A DNA stretch of 32,158 nt from DASYAN01 sp036501345 (GTDB lineage: Bacteria > Chloroflexota > Ktedonobacteria > Ktedonobacterales > Ktedonobacteraceae), in assembly GCA_036501345.1 (NCBI GenBank), contig DASYAN010000178.1:1-32158 (forward strand). The letters run 5' to 3'. Below are positions 31,681 through 32,158 of the stretch, piece by piece; the first letter of the stretch is position 1; each line of letters begins with the position of its first letter. A program made the position numbers and the translations under genes. The notes under the pieces were generated by a model. That model had not been told where the DNA came from, did no database searches, and was given only the letters and a program-made list of their open reading frames with translations.

Positions 31681-31723
31681 TAGGTTACCAACTTATTTAG
31701 TATACAAGTTACTTGGTAACCTA
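31681..31723 (+). promoter_or_regulatory. 11-bp dyad, probable MarR operator
   Basis: TAGGTTACCAA (31681-31691) and TTGGTAACCTA (31713-31723) are perfect inverted copies with a 21-bp spacer. The dyad covers the expected start point of the regulator's own transcript. Autoregulation is inferred. The RNA could alternatively fold as a leader hairpin. Confidence 0.6.
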
Positions 31724-31744
31724 TTCATAGATGGAGGTCAGCAA

Positions 31745-32158
31745 ATGGATGGATGTGAGCAAATGGATGGAACTACCACGACGACTGAACACAAACTTCT
31801 ACGAGCCTTGATGCAATTAAAGAGGCTTGAGTTAAATCGGCAATCTATTGCCGGTTGCAAACCCAGCGAAATTAGAGTTTTGTTCTGCGTCAAGAAAAGC
31901 ACAAATCTTACTCTACCCGAAATGAAAGTTTCGGAGATCAGCAAGCGGCTTCAGGTAACTTCTCCGACCATCACGCAGTTGCTGAAGGGTCTTGAAGCAA
32001 ATGGACTTATCGAAAGACACATTGATAGCATAGACCGCCGCTCGGTTGGTATTAAACTGACGCAGAAAGGCGAAGCGGTTGCCCAGCAGGCAATGGATAC
32101 TTTTTCAGCATCCATGAATGGGCTGATTGAGTACCTGGGAGAGGAACAAAGCAATGAG
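31745..32158 (+). CDS. MarR-family transcriptional regulator, 3' end outside window
   Basis: The first 138 codons of a MarR-type winged-helix regulator, open to the window end. ATG 31745 follows GGAGG at 7 nt; an ATG at 31731 is in another frame. The DNA-binding part is clear: a helix-turn-helix (MKVSEISKRLQVTSPTITQLLKGLEANGLI) and the wing (ERHIDSIDRRSVGIKLTQKGEAV) with the conserved D-x-R-R motif. Residues 14-45 form the first dimerisation helices. MarR proteins respond to small phenolic or drug-like ligands and often control an export pump encoded next to them, which would lie beyond the window. Confidence 0.88.
   Translation, partial: MDGCEQMDGTTTTTEHKLLRALMQLKRLELNRQSIAGCKPSEIRVLFCVKKSTNLTLPEMKVSEISKRLQVTSPTITQLLKGLEANGLIERHIDSIDRRSVGIKLTQKGEAVAQQAMDTFSASMNGLIEYLGEEQSNE

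Noticed and set aside
1..32158. tRNA or rRNA genes
   Set aside because: No cloverleaf with a GTTCRANNC-type T-loop and CCA end, and no conserved rRNA stretch, was noticed on either strand; this was by eye only.

Overview
The window reads as a piece of a Chloroflexota genome, most likely class Ktedonobacteria. This is inferred from gene style, not from a marker gene: very long kinesin-light-chain-type TPR arrays, an Rpn/PD-(D/E)XK-like nuclease remnant, a DcmR-type (MEDS) histidine kinase, secreted glycosidases, and moderate GC with AT-rich spacers. No rRNA, tRNA, CRISPR array or complete insertion sequence was found.

Left part (1-4964). A leftward operon (about 1571 to 1) carries a small membrane-anchored protein, a DedA/VTT membrane protein and an IS1-type zinc-ribbon protein that runs off the window; the last two junctions are ATGA overlaps. 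Next comes an unrecognised leftward two-gene cassette (3201-1838) with a Ser/Pro-rich, internally duplicated helical protein. It is followed by four 21-23 bp repeats resembling the multi-repeat ends of IS21-type elements, a GNAT-like fragment, and a rightward Tic20/DUF4870-like membrane protein with a Gly/Gln/Pro-rich repeat tail.

Centre-left (4965-12990). One 2335-residue gene fuses two tandem DoxX-like membrane domains to 25 well-conserved 42-residue TPRs in two blocks. The blocks are separated and preceded by long Gln/Pro/Glu-rich segments that are themselves decayed TPRs. A cupredoxin lipoprotein lies upstream of it.

Centre (12991-23021). A complete leftward four-gene Wadjet-like plasmid/phage defence operon of the TIGR02677-TIGR02680 (DUF2397/2398/SMC-like/DUF2399) type: jetA, jetB, jetC, jetD. 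An N-terminally truncated Rpn-like nuclease remnant sits on the same strand between jetB and jetC. The jet proteins themselves look intact, so a working system with an altered operon layout is plausible. Upstream and divergent is htpG (Hsp90), with a good promoter and a strong terminator.

Right part (25346-32158). A DUF6941-like protein and a small antitoxin-like protein precede a PIN-domain (VapC-like) toxin; a duplicated 37-bp junction shows that this module has been rearranged. Then come a CopZ-like copper chaperone behind a CsoR-like operator, a secreted GH59 galactocerebrosidase-like enzyme with a C-terminal lectin-like domain, a PAS-MEDS-PAS hybrid sensor kinase, and a MarR regulator (cut by the window end) behind a near-consensus promoter with an 11-bp dyad.

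The strongest candidates for something unusual are the jet operon with its embedded Rpn remnant, the DoxX-DoxX-TPR giant with visible repeat decay, the rearranged PIN toxin module, and the bacterial GALC-like enzyme. All function calls rest on reading motifs by eye; no search was run.
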